DNA from: Ligilactobacillus cholophilus
GTDB lineage: Bacteria > Bacillota > Bacilli > Lactobacillales > Lactobacillaceae
Assembly: GCF_030389495.1 (NCBI RefSeq)
Contig: NZ_CP127832.1
Span: forward strand, 310,001 to 374,000
Length of the DNA: 64,000 nucleotides
Direction: 5' to 3'
In this document: in pieces, positions 53,023-62,290 of the stretch
Position numbering within the stretch: the first letter of the stretch is position 1
How the letters are laid out: each line of letters begins with the position of its first letter
The notes under the pieces: generated by a model
Told to the model about the DNA's origin: nothing
Databases searched by the model: none
What the model saw: the letters and a program-made list of their open reading frames with translations, nothing else
Program-made: the position numbers and the translations under genes

Positions 53023-55104
53023 TTGAAAATTTTTAAAAAGAAGCATAATTTGCCTCAAAATACACATGGTACCCATGATACCAATAGTATCCCCTTTAGA
53101 TTAAACTTTTTGTTTGTAATTGTATTTTTGCTTTTTGCAGCATTAATTATTCAATTAGCACATTTACAAATTATCGATGGGAAAAAATATGCATATGAAG
53201 CAGCTAATAGTAATATGCAGACAGAGACTAAAAATGTTCCGCGTGGGATGATTTATGATTCTTCTGGAAAATTATTAGTTTCTAATAATGCAACAACTGC
53301 TATTACATATACTAAGCCATTATCGGTTACTTCAAATCAAATGTATCAAGTAGCAAATAATTTAGTTAACTATATAACTGTGGATACATCCCAATTAACA
53401 GATAATATGAAAGAAGCATATTATTTAGGTAACACTGAAAATGAAGAAAAAGTTCAAAAACATATTAAAGATGCAAATTCAGTTACTGGTTCAAAATTAT
53501 ATGATGAAGAACTTGAATATGTCGAAAAGCATAATTTAGCAAGTGATTTATCTCCAAAACAACAGCAAGCAGCTGTTTTATATAATAAAATGAACAGTGC
53601 CTATTCTTTATCTACGATTATGCTAAAATCTTCAGATGTATCTGACGTTGAAATGGCTCAAGTTGGTGCCCATTTGTCTGATTTACCTGGAGTTAAAATT
53701 GGAACAAATTGGACACGTGATTATCCAAATGGAGAATCAATTAAAAGTATTGTTGGTACTGTAACAACCGAAAAACAGGGACTTCCAAGTGATCAAATTA
53801 ATTCTTTATTAGCAAAGGGATACTCGAGAAATGATAGTATTGGTTCAAGTTATATTGAATCTCAATATGAAGATATCTTAAAGGGTGATAAAGAAGTTAT
53901 CAAGGTGGAAACACAAAATAATAAGATTAAAAAAGAAATTAAACAATATGGTGGAAGTTCTGGCGATGATATTCAATTGACAATTAATGCTAAATTCCAG
54001 GAAGAAGTTCAAAATATTATTAAGAACTTGGAAAATAGTGTAGCTTCATCCAATCCATATGTTCCAGGCGCATATGCTGTTGTTATGAATCCTAATACAG
54101 GTGCTGTATATGCATTAGCTGGTGTTAGTCGTGATGTGAAAACTGGAAAAGTAACTGATAATGCCATTGGTGCAATTAATCAGACATATGTAATGGGATC
54201 AGTCGTTAAAGGTGCGATGGTAATGGGGGCTCTTGAAGAAGGAGTTATTACACCTACGAATAATACTTTGGAAGAACAACCAATTAAGTTAGCTGGTACT
54301 GCAGATAAAACATCTTGGTTTAATAAAAACGGTTCAGCTAATATGCCATTAACAGCTCAAGAAGCCTTAGAAGTATCTTCTAACACATATATGATGCAAT
54401 TAGTATTAAAAGAAGCAGGATTAACATATCATTCTGGAATGTCACTTTCAGGAATGTCGACTTCAATTTTTGATAAAATGAGAAATAACTTTAAACAATA
54501 TGGTTTAGGAGTTAAAACAGGAATTGATATTCCAGGTGAGTCTGCTGGATTTGAAGGACCATCAACTAAGTCTGATATTGGTAAGGCACTTGACTTGTCA
54601 TTTGGTAACTATGATTCATATACGACATTGCAATTAGCACAATATATATCTACCATTGCAAATGGTGGTTATCGTTTGCAACCACATGTACTTGATTCTG
54701 TTCATAAGAGTGGTTCAAATGGAAAGATGGGGCAAACACTATATCAATTTATGCCTAATGTTTTAAATGTAGTAAGTGGGACATCTGCAGAGTGGAATGT
54801 TGTTAAAACAGGTTTATATGATGTTGTTCATGGAAATAATCAATATATAACTGGTAAATATTTAGCAGATGTTAAACCAGAGGTCGCAGCTAAAACTGGT
54901 ACAGCACAAACTTATTATGGAAATACTGAAACTGAAACTTTAAGTGCGGTTTCATACGCTCCATATAATAATCCACAAGTTGCTATCGCAGTAGCATTCC
55001 CAGGAATGGCTGCAGATACGAAGAATAAGGTTAACTTGCAAGCTGTTGAACAAATTTATAGTGCATATTGGAAGTATGTGCAATCAAGTGATGGATTTAA
55101 ATAA
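53023..55104 (+). CDS. pbp2b: Class B penicillin-binding protein (PBP2B/FtsI-PBP2 family)
   Basis: 693 residues, TTG start at 53023 behind GGTGA. Cytoplasmic tail, one membrane helix (~27-47), dimerisation domain (~55-310) and transpeptidase domain with SVVK (Ser393-Lys396), SSN (452-454) and KTGT (624-627). Monofunctional D,D-transpeptidase for septal or peripheral wall; which of the two is not decidable from motifs. No PASTA domains. Own leader with a perfect inverted repeat, own terminator. Confidence 0.92.
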   Translation: MKIFKKKHNLPQNTHGTHDTNSIPFRLNFLFVIVFLLFAALIIQLAHLQIIDGKKYAYEAANSNMQTETKNVPRGMIYDSSGKLLVSNNATTAITYTKPLSVTSNQMYQVANNLVNYITVDTSQLTDNMKEAYYLGNTENEEKVQKHIKDANSVTGSKLYDEELEYVEKHNLASDLSPKQQQAAVLYNKMNSAYSLSTIMLKSSDVSDVEMAQVGAHLSDLPGVKIGTNWTRDYPNGESIKSIVGTVTTEKQGLPSDQINSLLAKGYSRNDSIGSSYIESQYEDILKGDKEVIKVETQNNKIKKEIKQYGGSSGDDIQLTINAKFQEEVQNIIKNLENSVASSNPYVPGAYAVVMNPNTGAVYALAGVSRDVKTGKVTDNAIGAINQTYVMGSVVKGAMVMGALEEGVITPTNNTLEEQPIKLAGTADKTSWFNKNGSANMPLTAQEALEVSSNTYMMQLVLKEAGLTYHSGMSLSGMSTSIFDKMRNNFKQYGLGVKTGIDIPGESAGFEGPSTKSDIGKALDLSFGNYDSYTTLQLAQYISTIANGGYRLQPHVLDSVHKSGSNGKMGQTLYQFMPNVLNVVSGTSAEWNVVKTGLYDVVHGNNQYITGKYLADVKPEVAAKTGTAQTYYGNTETETLSAVSYAPYNNPQVAIAVAFPGMAADTKNKVNLQAVEQIYSAYWKYVQSSDGFK

Positions 55105-55110
55105 TAATAT

Positions 55111-55145
55111 AAAAGAGATCAGTTATTCTGATCTCTTTTTTTGTA
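55111..55145 (+). terminator. Terminator after pbp2b
   Basis: AAAAGAGATCAG-TTATT-CTGATCTCTTTT then TTTTGT. Confidence 0.9.
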
Positions 55146-55282
55146 AAACAATCCTGTCAAGGAATTTTCCTTAACAAATCACAAAAAAATCTGGAATTAT
55201 TAATTGAAAAATGTTATCATATTATCGTTGAAGAGATTAAACCTTTTTATTTAGATAGAATTATTAGTTGGAGGTCAGTTCA

Positions 55283-55432
55283 ATGCGTGTAAATATTACA
55301 TTAGAATGCACTGAATGTGGTGAACAAACATATTTATCAAACAAAAATAAACGTAATAATCCAGATCGTTTAGAATTAAAGAAGTATTGCCCACGTTGCC
55401 ACAAAGTGACATTGCATCGTGAAACAAAATAA
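55283..55432 (+). CDS. rpmG: 50S ribosomal protein bL33
   Basis: 49 residues, [17 protein letters not shown], then a second CPRC pair: the two CxxC motifs (Cys9/Cys12 and Cys36/Cys39) make this the zinc-binding C+ form. RBS TTGGAGGTCAGTTCA. Located between pbp2b and a rhomboid gene as in many lactobacilli, although the folate cycloligase gene often found behind it is missing. Confidence 0.96.
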   Translation: MRVNITLECTECGEQTYLSNKNKRNNPDRLELKKYCPRCHKVTLHRETK

Positions 55433-55465
55433 CAACAGGACTAAAAACCTGTTGTTTTTCTTTTA
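55431..55465 (+). terminator. Terminator after rpmG
   Basis: AACAACAGG-(ACTAAAAA)-CCTGTTGTT then TTTCTTTT; its 5' arm includes the rpmG stop. A second small hairpin CATCCC/GGGATG with TTTTATT follows (55471-55492). Confidence 0.85.
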
Positions 55466-55540
55466 AAACTCATCCCGGTTAAGGGATGTTTTATTATCTG
55501 ATGATATGTAATCGGTGTCATGTTATTAGGAGGAAAACAA

Positions 55541-56197
55541 GTGATAAATAAACAGTCAAAAGTAACAGTGATATTGATAGCAATTAATATTATCATTTTT
55601 TTGCTAATGACAATTGACGGAGGCTCAACTTCAGCAAATGTTTTGATTTCATTTGGTGCGAAAGATAATTTATTAATTGCTGATGGACAATTTTGGCGTT
55701 TATTTACCGCAATGTTCTTACATATCGGATTTCAACATATTGTACTCAATATGGTAACCTTGTACTTTTTAGGCTCTCAGATTGAATATATTTTTGGATC
55801 AATACGATTTTTAATTATATATTTAATTAGTGGAATTGGTGGAAATATAGTGAGTTTTGCTTTAAGTCCTTCTATTTCTGCAGGAGCTAGTACAGCAATT
55901 TTCGGATTATTTGGAGCTTATCTTGCTTTGGGTTTAGAATTTAAACAAAATCCTTATATACAAACTGTTGCTAAGCAATTTTTTATTTTAGTAATATTAA
56001 ATTTAATTAGTGATTTATCTGGATCAATCGATATTTGGGGACATATAGGAGGACTTATTACTGGTTTCTTATTAGCATTTATTGTGGGAGTTCCTCAATT
56101 AGGGAAAATTAAATCATCTAAAAGATGGTTAGCAGGTATAACGGTAATTTTATTGTTTTCTGTATTTTATTCGATTGGGTTAAATAACATTTACTAA
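55541..56197 (+). CDS. Rhomboid family intramembrane serine protease (GluP-like)
   Basis: 218 residues from GTG 55541, 7 nt behind TAGGAGGA; the ATG at 55520 precedes that site. Six to seven membrane helices. Catalytic dyad Ser117 (in AGASTAIFGLFGA) and His168 (in WGHIGG) are present, plus the structural HIVLNM. No TPR tail as in B. subtilis GluP. Followed by yqgQ and glcK, as in Bacillus. Confidence 0.93.
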   Translation: MINKQSKVTVILIAINIIIFLLMTIDGGSTSANVLISFGAKDNLLIADGQFWRLFTAMFLHIGFQHIVLNMVTLYFLGSQIEYIFGSIRFLIIYLISGIGGNIVSFALSPSISAGASTAIFGLFGAYLALGLEFKQNPYIQTVAKQFFILVILNLISDLSGSIDIWGHIGGLITGFLLAFIVGVPQLGKIKSSKRWLAGITVILLFSVFYSIGLNNIY

Positions 56198-56223
56198 AAG
56201 CAGATAAGAAGGAGATGTTTCTA

Positions 56224-56442
56224 GTGCGAACCTATTATGATGTACAGCAATATCTTAAACAATTTGGCGTTTTTATATATGTCGGAAAAAGATTATGGGA
56301 TATTGAACTAACAGCTATTGAGTTGGATCATTTATATAAAGCAGGCGTAATTGAAAAAAAGACTTATTTAACTGCTAAAATGGTTTTAGAAAAGGAACAT
56401 CGTGAAGAATTAAAGCGTGAAGAAGCAAAACAAAATAATTAG
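56224..56442 (+). CDS. yqgQ: YqgQ family protein (DUF910)
   Basis: 72 residues from GTG 56224, 9 nt behind AGAAGGAG; the ATG at 56215 directly abuts the RBS. Three-helix DUF910 pattern: TYYDVQQYLKQFGVFIYVGKR then WDIELTAIELDHLYKAGVI and a charged C-terminal helix. Function unknown; conserved between rhomboid and glucokinase genes. Confidence 0.92.
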   Translation: MRTYYDVQQYLKQFGVFIYVGKRLWDIELTAIELDHLYKAGVIEKKTYLTAKMVLEKEHREELKREEAKQNN

Positions 56443-56454
56443 GAGGAACTTCAA

Positions 56455-57417
56455 ATGGACAAGAAATTAATTGGCGTAGATCTTGGTGGTACAACAATTA
56501 AATTTGCAATTATGACAACTGAAGGAGAAATCCAACAACGTTGGAGTATTGAAACAAATATTTTAGATGAAGGAACACATATTATTCCAGATATTATTGA
56601 ATCAATTAATCATCATTTAGCAATGTATGATATGAAACCTGATCAATTTGTGGGAATTGGAATGGGAACACCAGGAACTGTAAATATTGAAAAAGGAACA
56701 GTTGTTGGTGCATACAATTTGAATTGGAAAACAGTTCAAAATGTTAAAGAAGAAATTGAAAAGGGAACTGGAATTAAGTTTACAGTTGATAACGATGCTA
56801 ATGTAGCAGCACTTGGTGAACGTTGGAAGGGTGCTGGTGAAAATGCAGATGATGTTGTATTTATTACGTTAGGTACTGGTGTAGGCGGTGGAATAGTTAC
56901 AAATGGTAGCTTAGTTCACGGCATGGGCGCTGGTGGTGAAGTTGGCCATATTAATGTTCATCCTGGTGGTTATTTATGTACATGTGGTAATCGTGGTTGT
57001 TTGGAAACATACGCATCAGCTACTGGTGTGGTTCGTGTTGCACGCGATATGGCAGAAGAATATGCAGGCAATTCTAAATTAAAACAAATGACTGATGATG
57101 GTGAAGAAGTTACATCTAAGTTGGTATTTGATTTAGCTAAAGACAATGATCCTTTGGCAAAAATGGTAGTTGATCGCGTATGTAACTATCTAGGTTTAGC
57201 ATGTGCAAACTTAGCAAGTGTATTAAATCCATCTGCAATTGTAATTGGTGGCGGTGTTTCAGCTGCTGGAGACTTTTTATTAGATCAAGTAAAGAATTAC
57301 TTTAATGAATATTCTTTCCCAACAGTTAAGGACTCAACTGAAGTTAAGTTAGCTCAATTAGGTAACGAAGCTGGTGTAATTGGTGCTGGCTCACTTGCAT
57401 TAAAATTTAACGATTAA
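56455..57417 (+). CDS. glcK: Glucokinase (ROK family)
   Basis: 320 residues. Phosphorylates glucose with ATP. ATP motif GVDLGGTTIKFA (7-18), sugar-binding DNDANVAALGE and EVGHINVHPGG, and the ROK zinc motif CTCGNRGC (175-182). Length and context match B. subtilis GlcK. RBS TAGGAGG. Confidence 0.96.
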   Translation: MDKKLIGVDLGGTTIKFAIMTTEGEIQQRWSIETNILDEGTHIIPDIIESINHHLAMYDMKPDQFVGIGMGTPGTVNIEKGTVVGAYNLNWKTVQNVKEEIEKGTGIKFTVDNDANVAALGERWKGAGENADDVVFITLGTGVGGGIVTNGSLVHGMGAGGEVGHINVHPGGYLCTCGNRGCLETYASATGVVRVARDMAEEYAGNSKLKQMTDDGEEVTSKLVFDLAKDNDPLAKMVVDRVCNYLGLACANLASVLNPSAIVIGGGVSAAGDFLLDQVKNYFNEYSFPTVKDSTEVKLAQLGNEAGVIGAGSLALKFND

Positions 57418-57437
57418 TTTGAAGGGAGTTCTTATAA

Positions 57438-57845
57438 GTGCTTTTAGGTAAAACTAACTCAGTGTTATTTTGGGTAGATCTTATTTTAATTATCATTTTA
57501 GCTTGGATCATTATTAATCAAATTGTGATCTTTGTTCGTAGTAGACGTGCTGCAAAATTAATTGATAATGAAACATTAAAAGAAAATATGCATCATGCAC
57601 AAATTGTTGATGTTCGTGAAGAAGATTCATTTAAAGCTGGGCATATTTTAGGAGCACGTAATATTCCTTTTTCACAATTTAAGTTATATATGAGTGGCTT
57701 ACGTAAGGATATGCCAATTTATTTATATGAACAAGGAAAGGCATTAAGTTTACGTTGTGCAATTATGTTAAAAAAAGCTGGCTACAATAACATCTTTGTT
57801 TTAAAAGGTGGATATAATAAGTGGGACGGTAAAAAGAAAAAATAA
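57438..57845 (+). CDS. Membrane-anchored rhodanese-like protein without active-site Cys
   Basis: 135 residues from GTG 57438 (GAAGGGAG 9 nt upstream). One membrane helix (~10-33) and a rhodanese domain (~42-130: IVDVREEDSFKAGHILGARNIP ... GGYNKWDG). The catalytic loop, usually YCxxGxRS, reads YEQGKALS, so glutamate 98 takes the place of the cysteine; Cys107 is outside the loop. Sulfurtransferase activity is unlikely; a binding role is possible. Conserved position behind glcK. Closed by a strong bidirectional hairpin. Confidence 0.88.
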   Translation: MLLGKTNSVLFWVDLILIIILAWIIINQIVIFVRSRRAAKLIDNETLKENMHHAQIVDVREEDSFKAGHILGARNIPFSQFKLYMSGLRKDMPIYLYEQGKALSLRCAIMLKKAGYNNIFVLKGGYNKWDGKKKK

Positions 57846-57862
57846 TTGGTAATATTTAAATA

Positions 57863-57900
57863 ATAAGAGACCGAATTTATAATTCGGTCTCTTATTATTT
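57863..57900 (+). terminator. Bidirectional terminator between rhodanese and DUF3042 genes
   Basis: AATAAGAGACCGAATT-TAT-AATTCGGTCTCTTATT with A/T-rich flanks serving both convergent genes. Confidence 0.9.
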
Positions 57901-57918
57901 AATATAAATTCAATCTTA

Positions 57919-58095
57919 TTAACGTTGGTGTGCTGAACGGCTCTTGCGAAGTGCACGACGACGGTGTTCTTCTAACATAGCTTCACGTTCTTCCATAGGT
58001 TCAACGACTGTTTTCTTAAATGCATATACTGCACCTGAAACAACACCAACTGTTGTAACGATTCCTGTAAAGAATCCTTTACCAAATGCTTTCAC
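57919..58095 (-). CDS. DUF3042 family small membrane protein
   Basis: 58 residues, GTG start at 58095 behind GAGGAGG. N-terminal hydrophobic segment (~5-26, GKGFFTGIVTTVGVVSGAVY), then FKKTVVEP and an Arg/Glu-rich C-terminal helix (EEREAMLEEHRRRALRKS). This matches the DUF3042 family found only in Lactobacillales. Function unknown. Divergent from miaA. Confidence 0.88.
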   Translation of the reverse strand: MKAFGKGFFTGIVTTVGVVSGAVYAFKKTVVEPMEEREAMLEEHRRRALRKSRSAHQR

Positions 58096-58233
58096 ATTAA
58101 TTCCTCCTCTATCACCTAATATATTATTATTATGAAGGAATTAACTAAAAAATTCCAGACAAAACTGTTAATTTTAAAGATTGATGATAAAATTACAAAA
58201 GAAGCTTAATTATGAAAGGAATTACTTTAAGTA

Positions 58234-59187
58234 ATGGTAGAAAAAGTCTTAATGATTGTAGGCCCTACTGCGGTTGGAAAAACATCATTATCAATCAAAT
58301 TAGCTCAACATTTTAATGGACAAGTTATTTCAGGAGATTCAATGCAGGTTTATCAAAATTTAAATATTGGAACCGCTAAAGTTACTGCTGAAGAAATGCA
58401 AGGAGTAAGACATTATTTATTAGATGAAATTCCAATAACAGAGCGTTTTTCAGTTGCGGATTTTAAGAATAAGACGCAACAAGCAATTCAAAAAATTTAT
58501 ATGGACAATGCTTTGCCAATCTTGGTTGGTGGAACAGGATTCTATTTACAATCTTTTATTGATAATTATCATTTTGGAAAAGATGCTTATGCAAGCACTG
58601 ACAAATTAATTCGTGAAAAATATTATCAATTTGCTGAAGAAAATGGTAAGCAAGCGCTTTGGGAGAAATTAAATGAAATTGATCCTGATGCTGCAAGTAA
58701 AATTCCAATTGCTAATACAGTAAGAATAATAAGGGCATTGGAAGTTTACGAAAAAACAGGAAAGTTGTTTTCTCAACAAAAGGATCATCCTGATGAAAAT
58801 TATGATTTCTTGATAATTGGTTTAAATACTAATAGGAAAATTTTATATGAAAGAATTAACGAACGTGTTGATATCATGATGAATGATGGTTTATTAGAAG
58901 AAGCAAAGTATTTATTTGAAAATGGTGGATTAGATTTACCAAGTGGTAAGGGAATTGGGTATAAAGAATTTTACCCATATTTTGAAGGAAAAGAATCATT
59001 GCAAAATTGTATATCAAATGTTAAAAAAAATTCTAGACATTATGCTAAGAGACAGCTTACTTGGTTTCGTAATAAAATGGATGTAAATTGGTTTGATTTG
59101 GTCCAAAATTTTGATGAAGACTATAATAAAATTATCAAATTAGTAACAAGATGGTTAAAGGAGAATAAAAATGGAGAAATGGCTTGA
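58234..59187 (+). CDS. miaA: tRNA dimethylallyltransferase MiaA
   Basis: 317 residues. Isopentenylates A37 of tRNAs reading UNN codons. P-loop GPTAVGKT (10-17), SGDSMQVYQNLNIGTAK, and the C-terminal RRQLTWFRN-equivalent KRQLTWFRN are present. The SD AAAGGA stands ~13 nt before ATG 58234, rather far; a small hairpin (ATTAC/GTAAT) in between may bring it closer. The end overlaps the next gene by 17 nt. Confidence 0.95.
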   Translation: MVEKVLMIVGPTAVGKTSLSIKLAQHFNGQVISGDSMQVYQNLNIGTAKVTAEEMQGVRHYLLDEIPITERFSVADFKNKTQQAIQKIYMDNALPILVGGTGFYLQSFIDNYHFGKDAYASTDKLIREKYYQFAEENGKQALWEKLNEIDPDAASKIPIANTVRIIRALEVYEKTGKLFSQQKDHPDENYDFLIIGLNTNRKILYERINERVDIMMNDGLLEEAKYLFENGGLDLPSGKGIGYKEFYPYFEGKESLQNCISNVKKNSRHYAKRQLTWFRNKMDVNWFDLVQNFDEDYNKIIKLVTRWLKENKNGEMA

Positions 59188-60433
59188 AAAATTTCCAACA
59201 GACCTACAACAAAAAATTGCTGAAGTTGATAAAATGATTGCACCTAAATTACAGGAAATTGACGAAATTGTTTTATATAACCAACAACGTGTATTAGATT
59301 TATTTCGTAAATATCATGTAGCTGAGGAAGATTTAGTTGGATCTACTGGTTATGGATATAATGATGTTGGTCGTGATAAATTAGAGCAAATTTTTGCAGA
59401 TTATTTTAAATGCGAGGATGCATTAGTTCGTCCACAAATTGTTTCTGGGACACATGCAATTTCAACTGCTTTATTTGCGTCACTACACCCAAATGATACG
59501 TTGTATTATATAACAGGAATGCCTTATGATACTATTCAACAAGTAATTGGGATAGTAGGCGATAATCCTGGATCAATGAAAGAATATGGTATTGGTTTTG
59601 AATATACACCTTTAACTAATAGTGGAAAGGTAGATTTTCCAGCTGTTAAAGAAAAATTATTGAATGATCCAACAATCAAAGTAGTTGCAATTCAACGTTC
59701 TCGTGGATATGCAGTTAGAGATAGTTTCACTGTAAAAGAAATTGAAGAGATGACAAATTTTGTTAAAAAAATTAATCCAAATATTACAGTATTTATTGAT
59801 AATTGTTATGGTGAATTTACTGAAATTGAGGAGCCAACATTTCATGGTGCAGATTTAATTGCTGGTTCAATGTTTAAAAATGCTGGAGCAGGTGTTGCAA
59901 AATCAGGAGCATTCTTGGTAGGAAATCATGAATTGATTATGAGAGCAGCATCACGTTTATTCGCTCCTGGACCTGGAAAAGGTGAAGGGGCAACATATGG
60001 ATATCAACGTGATTTTTATCGTGGATTCTTTCTTGCACCACATGTAACAGGAGAGGCAATTAAGGGATCTATTTATACAGCAGCATTATTGGGAAAAATG
60101 GGTGCTGAGGTTTCACCTAAATGGGATGCTAAGAGAACTGATTTGGTGCAAACTGTAATCTTCCATAAGCAAGAACCAATGATTAAGTTCTGTGCTAGCA
60201 TTCAGCATTACTCACCTTTAAATTCATTTGTAGACCCAATTCCTAGTGAAATGGATAATTATGAAGATAAGGTGATTATGGCATCTGGAAGTTTTGTGGA
60301 AGGATCTACGATTGAGTTATCAAGTGATGGACCTTTAAGAGATCCGTATGCACTTTATATTCAAGGTGGTTTATCATATGCGCATGTTAAAATTGCAATT
60401 TCAAATGCGGTAAATGAAACTTACTATAATTAA
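59171..60433 (+). CDS. ynbB: Methionine gamma-lyase family PLP enzyme (YnbB, 'aluminium resistance')
   Basis: 420 residues. Fold-type I PLP enzyme; Schiff-base lysine 236 in GSMFKNAGAGVA, GYGYNDVGRDKLE near the start and IDNCYGEFTEIEEP for cofactor binding. The family is annotated as aluminium resistance or methionine gamma-lyase-like; the true reaction is not settled. It starts inside miaA and precedes glnR, the same order as B. subtilis miaA...ynbB-glnR-glnA. RBS AAAGGAG. Confidence 0.92.
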   Translation: MEKWLEKFPTDLQQKIAEVDKMIAPKLQEIDEIVLYNQQRVLDLFRKYHVAEEDLVGSTGYGYNDVGRDKLEQIFADYFKCEDALVRPQIVSGTHAISTALFASLHPNDTLYYITGMPYDTIQQVIGIVGDNPGSMKEYGIGFEYTPLTNSGKVDFPAVKEKLLNDPTIKVVAIQRSRGYAVRDSFTVKEIEEMTNFVKKINPNITVFIDNCYGEFTEIEEPTFHGADLIAGSMFKNAGAGVAKSGAFLVGNHELIMRAASRLFAPGPGKGEGATYGYQRDFYRGFFLAPHVTGEAIKGSIYTAALLGKMGAEVSPKWDAKRTDLVQTVIFHKQEPMIKFCASIQHYSPLNSFVDPIPSEMDNYEDKVIMASGSFVEGSTIELSSDGPLRDPYALYIQGGLSYAHVKIAISNAVNETYYN

Positions 60434-60446
60434 AATTATTAACATA

Positions 60447-60463
60447 TGTAATAAAATGTTACA
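60447..60463 (+). promoter_or_regulatory. GlnR operator (TGTNA-N7-TNACA)
   Basis: TGTAA-TAAAATG-TTACA at 60447-60463 fits the GlnR/TnrA consensus exactly. It ends 7 nt upstream of the -35 of glnRA, consistent with autorepression by GlnR. Confidence 0.88.
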
Positions 60464-60470
60464 TATGTGA

Positions 60471-60499
60471 TTGACATTAAAAAAAACTATTGTTATTAT
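60471..60499 (+). promoter_or_regulatory. glnRA promoter
   Basis: TTGACA (60471-60476), 17-nt spacer, TATTAT (60494-60499) preceded by TGT (extended -10). Confidence 0.8.
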
Positions 60500-60525
60500 A
60501 AGTTCGTATAGAGAGGAGGATTGTT

Positions 60526-60915
60526 ATGAGAGAGAAAGAACTACGTCGGTCATTGGCTGTTTTACCTATTGGAACAGTAATGAAATTAACCGATTTAACT
60601 GCAAGACAAATTCGTTATTATGAAGAACAAGAACTTGTTATTCCCGAGCGGAATGAAGGTAATCGTCGTATGTATTCATTAAATAATGTTGATAAATTAT
60701 TGGAAATCAAAGATTATTTAGCAGATGGTTTAAATATTGCAGATATAAAGAAAATATACCAGCAAAAAGCAGAAGCTAAAGCTAAGCGAGAAGCCGAGCT
60801 ACAAAAAGAACTATCTGACGAAGATTTGCGACGAATATTACATGATGAATTTGTTGCAGTAAGTGGATTAAATCGATATAGTAAGCTTTCAATCCGTAAC
60901 AATAAGAGTCTCTAA
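60526..60915 (+). CDS. glnR: MerR family nitrogen regulator GlnR
   Basis: 129 residues. MerR winged helix-turn-helix (~16-85: [39 protein letters not shown]) and a short polar C-terminal tail that senses feedback-inhibited glutamine synthetase. Represses glnRA when glutamine is plentiful through the operator upstream. RBS AGGAGG. glnA follows after 25 nt. Confidence 0.96.
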   Translation: MREKELRRSLAVLPIGTVMKLTDLTARQIRYYEEQELVIPERNEGNRRMYSLNNVDKLLEIKDYLADGLNIADIKKIYQQKAEAKAKREAELQKELSDEDLRRILHDEFVAVSGLNRYSKLSIRNNKSL

Positions 60916-60940
60916 TTATATAATTAAAGGAGTCCTAAAA

Positions 60941-62281
60941 ATGGTTAAGCACGACTATACTAAAGATGACATTCGACGAATGGCGAAAGAAGAAAATGTT
61001 AAATTCTTGCGGCTAATGTTTACTGACTTGTATGGAACAATTAAAAATGTGGAAGTTCCAATTAGTCAGTTAGAAAAATTATTAGATAATAAATTAATGT
61101 TTGATGGTTCATCCATCGATGGCTTTGTTAGAATTGAAGAAAGTGATATGTGGTTATATCCAGATTTATCAACTTGGATGATTTTTCCATGGGGAAATGA
61201 GCATGGAAAAGTGGCAAGATTGATCTGTGAGGTATATAACTCAGACAGAACACCATTTTTAGGGGATCCTCGAAATAATTTAATTCGTGTTTTATCTGAA
61301 ATGAAACAAGCAGGTTTTACTGATTTTAATATTGGACCAGAACCTGAATTTTTCTTATTTAAATTAAATGAATCAGGTAAACCATCACTCAACTTAAACG
61401 ATAATGGTAGTTATTTCGATTTAGCTCCAGTTGACTTAGGGGAAAATTGTCGACGTGATATTGTTCTTGAATTGGAACGCATGGGCTTTGATGTTGAAGC
61501 TTCTCATCACGAAGTTGCTCCTGGACAACATGAAATTGATTTTAAATATGCAGATGCTTTACATGCTTGTGATAATATTCAAACATTTAAACTAGTAGTA
61601 AAGACTGTAGCACGGAAACATGGATTGCATGCTACTTTCATGCCTAAACCACTTGAAAGAATTAATGGTTCTGGTATGCACATTAATATGTCATTAATGC
61701 GTGGTAAAGAAAATGCATTTTTCGATGAAAATAGTAAAGATAAGTTATCTAAAGAAGCATACTACTTCTTAGGTGGATTATTGAAACATGCTCGTAGTTT
61801 TACAGCAGTTACAAATCCAATTGTAAATTCATACAAGCGATTAGTACCTGGATATGAAGCACCAGTTTATGTTGCATGGTCTGGACGTAATCGTTCACCA
61901 TTGGTACGTGTTCCAATTGCACGTGGAATTTCAACTCGATTAGAGTTAAGAAGTGTAGATCCTTCAGCAAACCCATATTTAGCAATTGCTGCTATTTTAG
62001 AAGCTGGTTTAGATGGATTACGCAATAAAATTGAACCACCAAAATCTATTGATCGTAATATTTATGCAATGGATGAAGAAGAACGTAATCAAAACGGAAT
62101 TAAGGATTTACCATCAACCTTACATAATGCACTTAAAGAATTAAAGAATGATGAAGTAATGCAAAATGCACTTGGAAGTCATTTGTATAATAACTTCATG
62201 GAAGCTAAGAGACTTGAATGGGATTCATATCGTCAAGAAGTCTCACAATGGGAAAGAGATCAATACTTAGAAATGTACTAA
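60941..62281 (+). CDS. glnA: Glutamine synthetase type I
   Basis: 446 residues, the GSI-alpha size of Firmicutes (no adenylylation insert or site). Makes glutamine from glutamate and ammonia. Beta-grasp domain ([18 protein letters not shown]), metal residues in GPEPEFFLF and [20 protein letters not shown] site [19 protein letters not shown] and [19 protein letters not shown]. Co-transcribed with glnR. RBS AAAGGAG. Confidence 0.97.
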   Translation: MVKHDYTKDDIRRMAKEENVKFLRLMFTDLYGTIKNVEVPISQLEKLLDNKLMFDGSSIDGFVRIEESDMWLYPDLSTWMIFPWGNEHGKVARLICEVYNSDRTPFLGDPRNNLIRVLSEMKQAGFTDFNIGPEPEFFLFKLNESGKPSLNLNDNGSYFDLAPVDLGENCRRDIVLELERMGFDVEASHHEVAPGQHEIDFKYADALHACDNIQTFKLVVKTVARKHGLHATFMPKPLERINGSGMHINMSLMRGKENAFFDENSKDKLSKEAYYFLGGLLKHARSFTAVTNPIVNSYKRLVPGYEAPVYVAWSGRNRSPLVRVPIARGISTRLELRSVDPSANPYLAIAAILEAGLDGLRNKIEPPKSIDRNIYAMDEEERNQNGIKDLPSTLHNALKELKNDEVMQNALGSHLYNNFMEAKRLEWDSYRQEVSQWERDQYLEMY

Positions 62282-62290
62282 TTAGAGCGT

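Noticed and set aside
55159-55172. AAGGAA-TT-TTCCTT hairpin between pbp2b and rpmG
   Set aside because: Short, no T-run and no clear position relative to a promoter; probably chance.
57944-58135. 63-codon open frame on the + strand
   Set aside because: Antisense shadow of the DUF3042 gene, which has a strong RBS and a recognisable family.
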